This document shows positions 63,123 to 64,000 of a stretch of DNA of 64,000 nucleotides, in pieces. How positions within the stretch are numbered: position 1 is the first letter of the stretch; each line of letters starts with the position of its first letter. A program made the translations under genes and the position numbers. Origin of the DNA: Faecalibacterium sp. I3-3-89 (GTDB lineage Bacteria > Bacillota > Clostridia > Oscillospirales > Ruminococcaceae); assembly GCF_023347275.1 (NCBI RefSeq), contig NZ_CP094468.1:806001-870000 (forward strand). The letters run 5' to 3'. The notes under the pieces are model-generated. The model saw only the letters and a list, made by a program, of their open reading frames with translations. It was not told where the DNA came from and searched no databases.

Positions 63123-63128
63123 ATTATA

Positions 63129-63170
63129 GCAATTCAACTTTTTAATGCAACAGCAACAGCGTTGAATTGC
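63129..63170. repeat. Inverted repeat downstream of the histidine kinase
   Basis: GCAATTCAAC and GTTGAATTGC are a perfect 10-bp pair around 22 bases. On the minus strand it lies 30 bases after the kinase stop and may terminate it. Confidence 0.5.
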
Positions 63171-63200
63171 ATATCGCAAATATGCTGTTTGAATGTTGCA

Positions 63201-64000
63201 CTAATTTCTTGTCTTGCGATAAAAGCGCAAACTGCTATACTCTTCGATATTCAGAAGCGGCAGCCTCAGCGTGAAGATGCTGCCCCTGCCGACTTCGCTT
63301 TGCAGGGTGATCTCGCCGTGATGGAGGCGGGCCAGCTCCTGCGCGATGGTCAGGCCGAGGCCGGTGGAGTCGTGCTTTTTGTCGGCAGAGGTGTGGAAAT
63401 ACCGGTCGAAGACGGCCCCCTGATCTTCCGGTGCGATGCCGCAACCGGTGTCCTGCACGCTGACGCAGGCCGTCCCGCCCTCGGCGCGGCAGACCACATG
63501 GATGCTGCCCCCGGCGGGGGTGTAGTGGATGGCGTTGGTCACGAGGTTCTGGAGGATCTGCTGCAGCCGCACGCTGTCGCCCCAGACGGGCAGGAGAACG
63601 TCGGCGCTGAGGCAGAGCGCAACACCCTTTTGGTCGGCCTCGCTCTGACAGGCCGCGCAGACGGCGGCGGCTTCTTCGTTGAGCGCAGCGCGGTCCTCGT
63701 TGAGCAGGAGCTGCTTCTGCTCGAGCTTGGCCGCAAGGAAGAGGTCTTCCGTCAGCCGCCGCAGGAACTCGACGCGCTGGCGCAGGGCGGGCAGAAGGGC
63801 AGGCAGGGCCTCGGGGGCAGATTCCAGCGTTTCCAGCCCGTTGCTGACTGCAAACAGGGGGCTGCGCAGGTCGTGGAAGATATTGAGCATCATGCTCTTG
63901 CGGGCATCGGTCTCGGCGGTCAGCTCCTTCGTCCGCTCGGCCACCCGGGCGTCCAGCTCCCGGGCCAGCTGCTCGGTGCGGTCGAAGAGGAGGGCGAACC
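63201..64000 (-). CDS. Sensor histidine kinase, C-terminal part (5' end outside window)
   Basis: The frame is open to base 64000, so the sensor part lies outside. A coiled coil (TEQLARELDARVAERTKELT) leads to the H box FHDLRSPLFAVSNG with the phosphorylated His. The ATPase domain has the N box ILQNLVTNAIHYTPAGG, G1 DTGCGIAPED, F-type FDRYFHT and G2 STGLGLTIAQEL. It autophosphorylates and passes the phosphate to a response regulator not seen here. Confidence 0.92.
   Translation of the reverse strand, partial: FALLFDRTEQLARELDARVAERTKELTAETDARKSMMLNIFHDLRSPLFAVSNGLETLESAPEALPALLPALRQRVEFLRRLTEDLFLAAKLEQKQLLLNEDRAALNEEAAAVCAACQSEADQKGVALCLSADVLLPVWGDSVRLQQILQNLVTNAIHYTPAGGSIHVVCRAEGGTACVSVQDTGCGIAPEDQGAVFDRYFHTSADKKHDSTGLGLTIAQELARLHHGEITLQSEVGRGSIFTLRLPLLNIEEYSSLRFYRKTRN

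Overview
The window shows two kinds of DNA joined at about position 39,700. The left part (1-39,361) is the right-hand portion of an integrative and conjugative element (ICE) of the Tn1549-like type common in gut Clostridia. The right part (about 39,700-64,000) is a visibly more GC-rich chromosome with housekeeping and transport genes. The gene content, the YfhO, RibU and methionine-gamma-lyase-like proteins and the base composition suggest a gut member of the Oscillospiraceae, probably Faecalibacterium or a close relative. That is an inference from general resemblance; no rRNA is present to prove it.

ICE backbone. It starts inside a large serine recombinase whose end abuts the 5' end of a giant methylase-helicase gene (1189-9948). 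A complete TnpV gene (1931-2287) is nested in another frame of that gene. A DUF3849 protein, MobC and a CD1845-like membrane protein follow. A relaxase (13510-14922) lies beyond an inserted AbiE toxin-antitoxin module (11685-13132) with a coupled zinc-ribbon gene. An XRE regulator and a SLOG protein (15112-16126) close this part. The right end (32,746-39,361) is the control and integration module: a WYL regulator, an ImmR/ImmA-like repressor-protease pair with visible operators, two sigma-like or ArpU-like proteins, phased repeats, a probable structured RNA, a MazF-like protein, excisionase-type HTH proteins and a tyrosine integrase. Arm-type repeats and a tRNA-Arg(CCT) form the attachment end. 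VirB4 and VirD4 transfer genes are not visible and are presumably to the left.

Cargo. Between these backbone parts (16,421-32,717) lies an almost uninterrupted run of same-strand genes whose recognisable families are mainly immunity families of polymorphic or contact-dependent toxins: Imm17, Imm51, DUF4241, DUF5713, DUF6881, DUF4261 and CbrC. Its centre is a 2230-residue protein that joins DUF4259-like, DUF2185/Imm33, TPR, SMI1/KNR4 (SUKH), DUF4261, SUFU and DUF4253 domains. No toxin gene is visible, so this reads as an orphan multi-immunity island carried by a conjugative element, followed by a WYL regulator. This is the most interesting part of the window.

Chromosome. Right of the tRNA come a KtrB/TrkH potassium transporter, an aldo/keto reductase with ferredoxin-like tail, a 33-residue holin-like type I toxin with an apparent antisense RNA, a tRNA dihydrouridine synthase, an HD nucleotidase, a YfhO membrane protein, a ZIP transporter and an MscS channel. 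These are followed by an FMN riboswitch with ribU, a MATE transporter, a MraY-like transferase, a complete polar amino-acid ABC transporter, a peptide-binding lipoprotein, murD with a coupled GNAT gene, a PLP-dependent methionine-gamma-lyase-like enzyme and a truncated histidine kinase. Many convergent or divergent gene borders carry clear terminators and sigma-70-type promoters.
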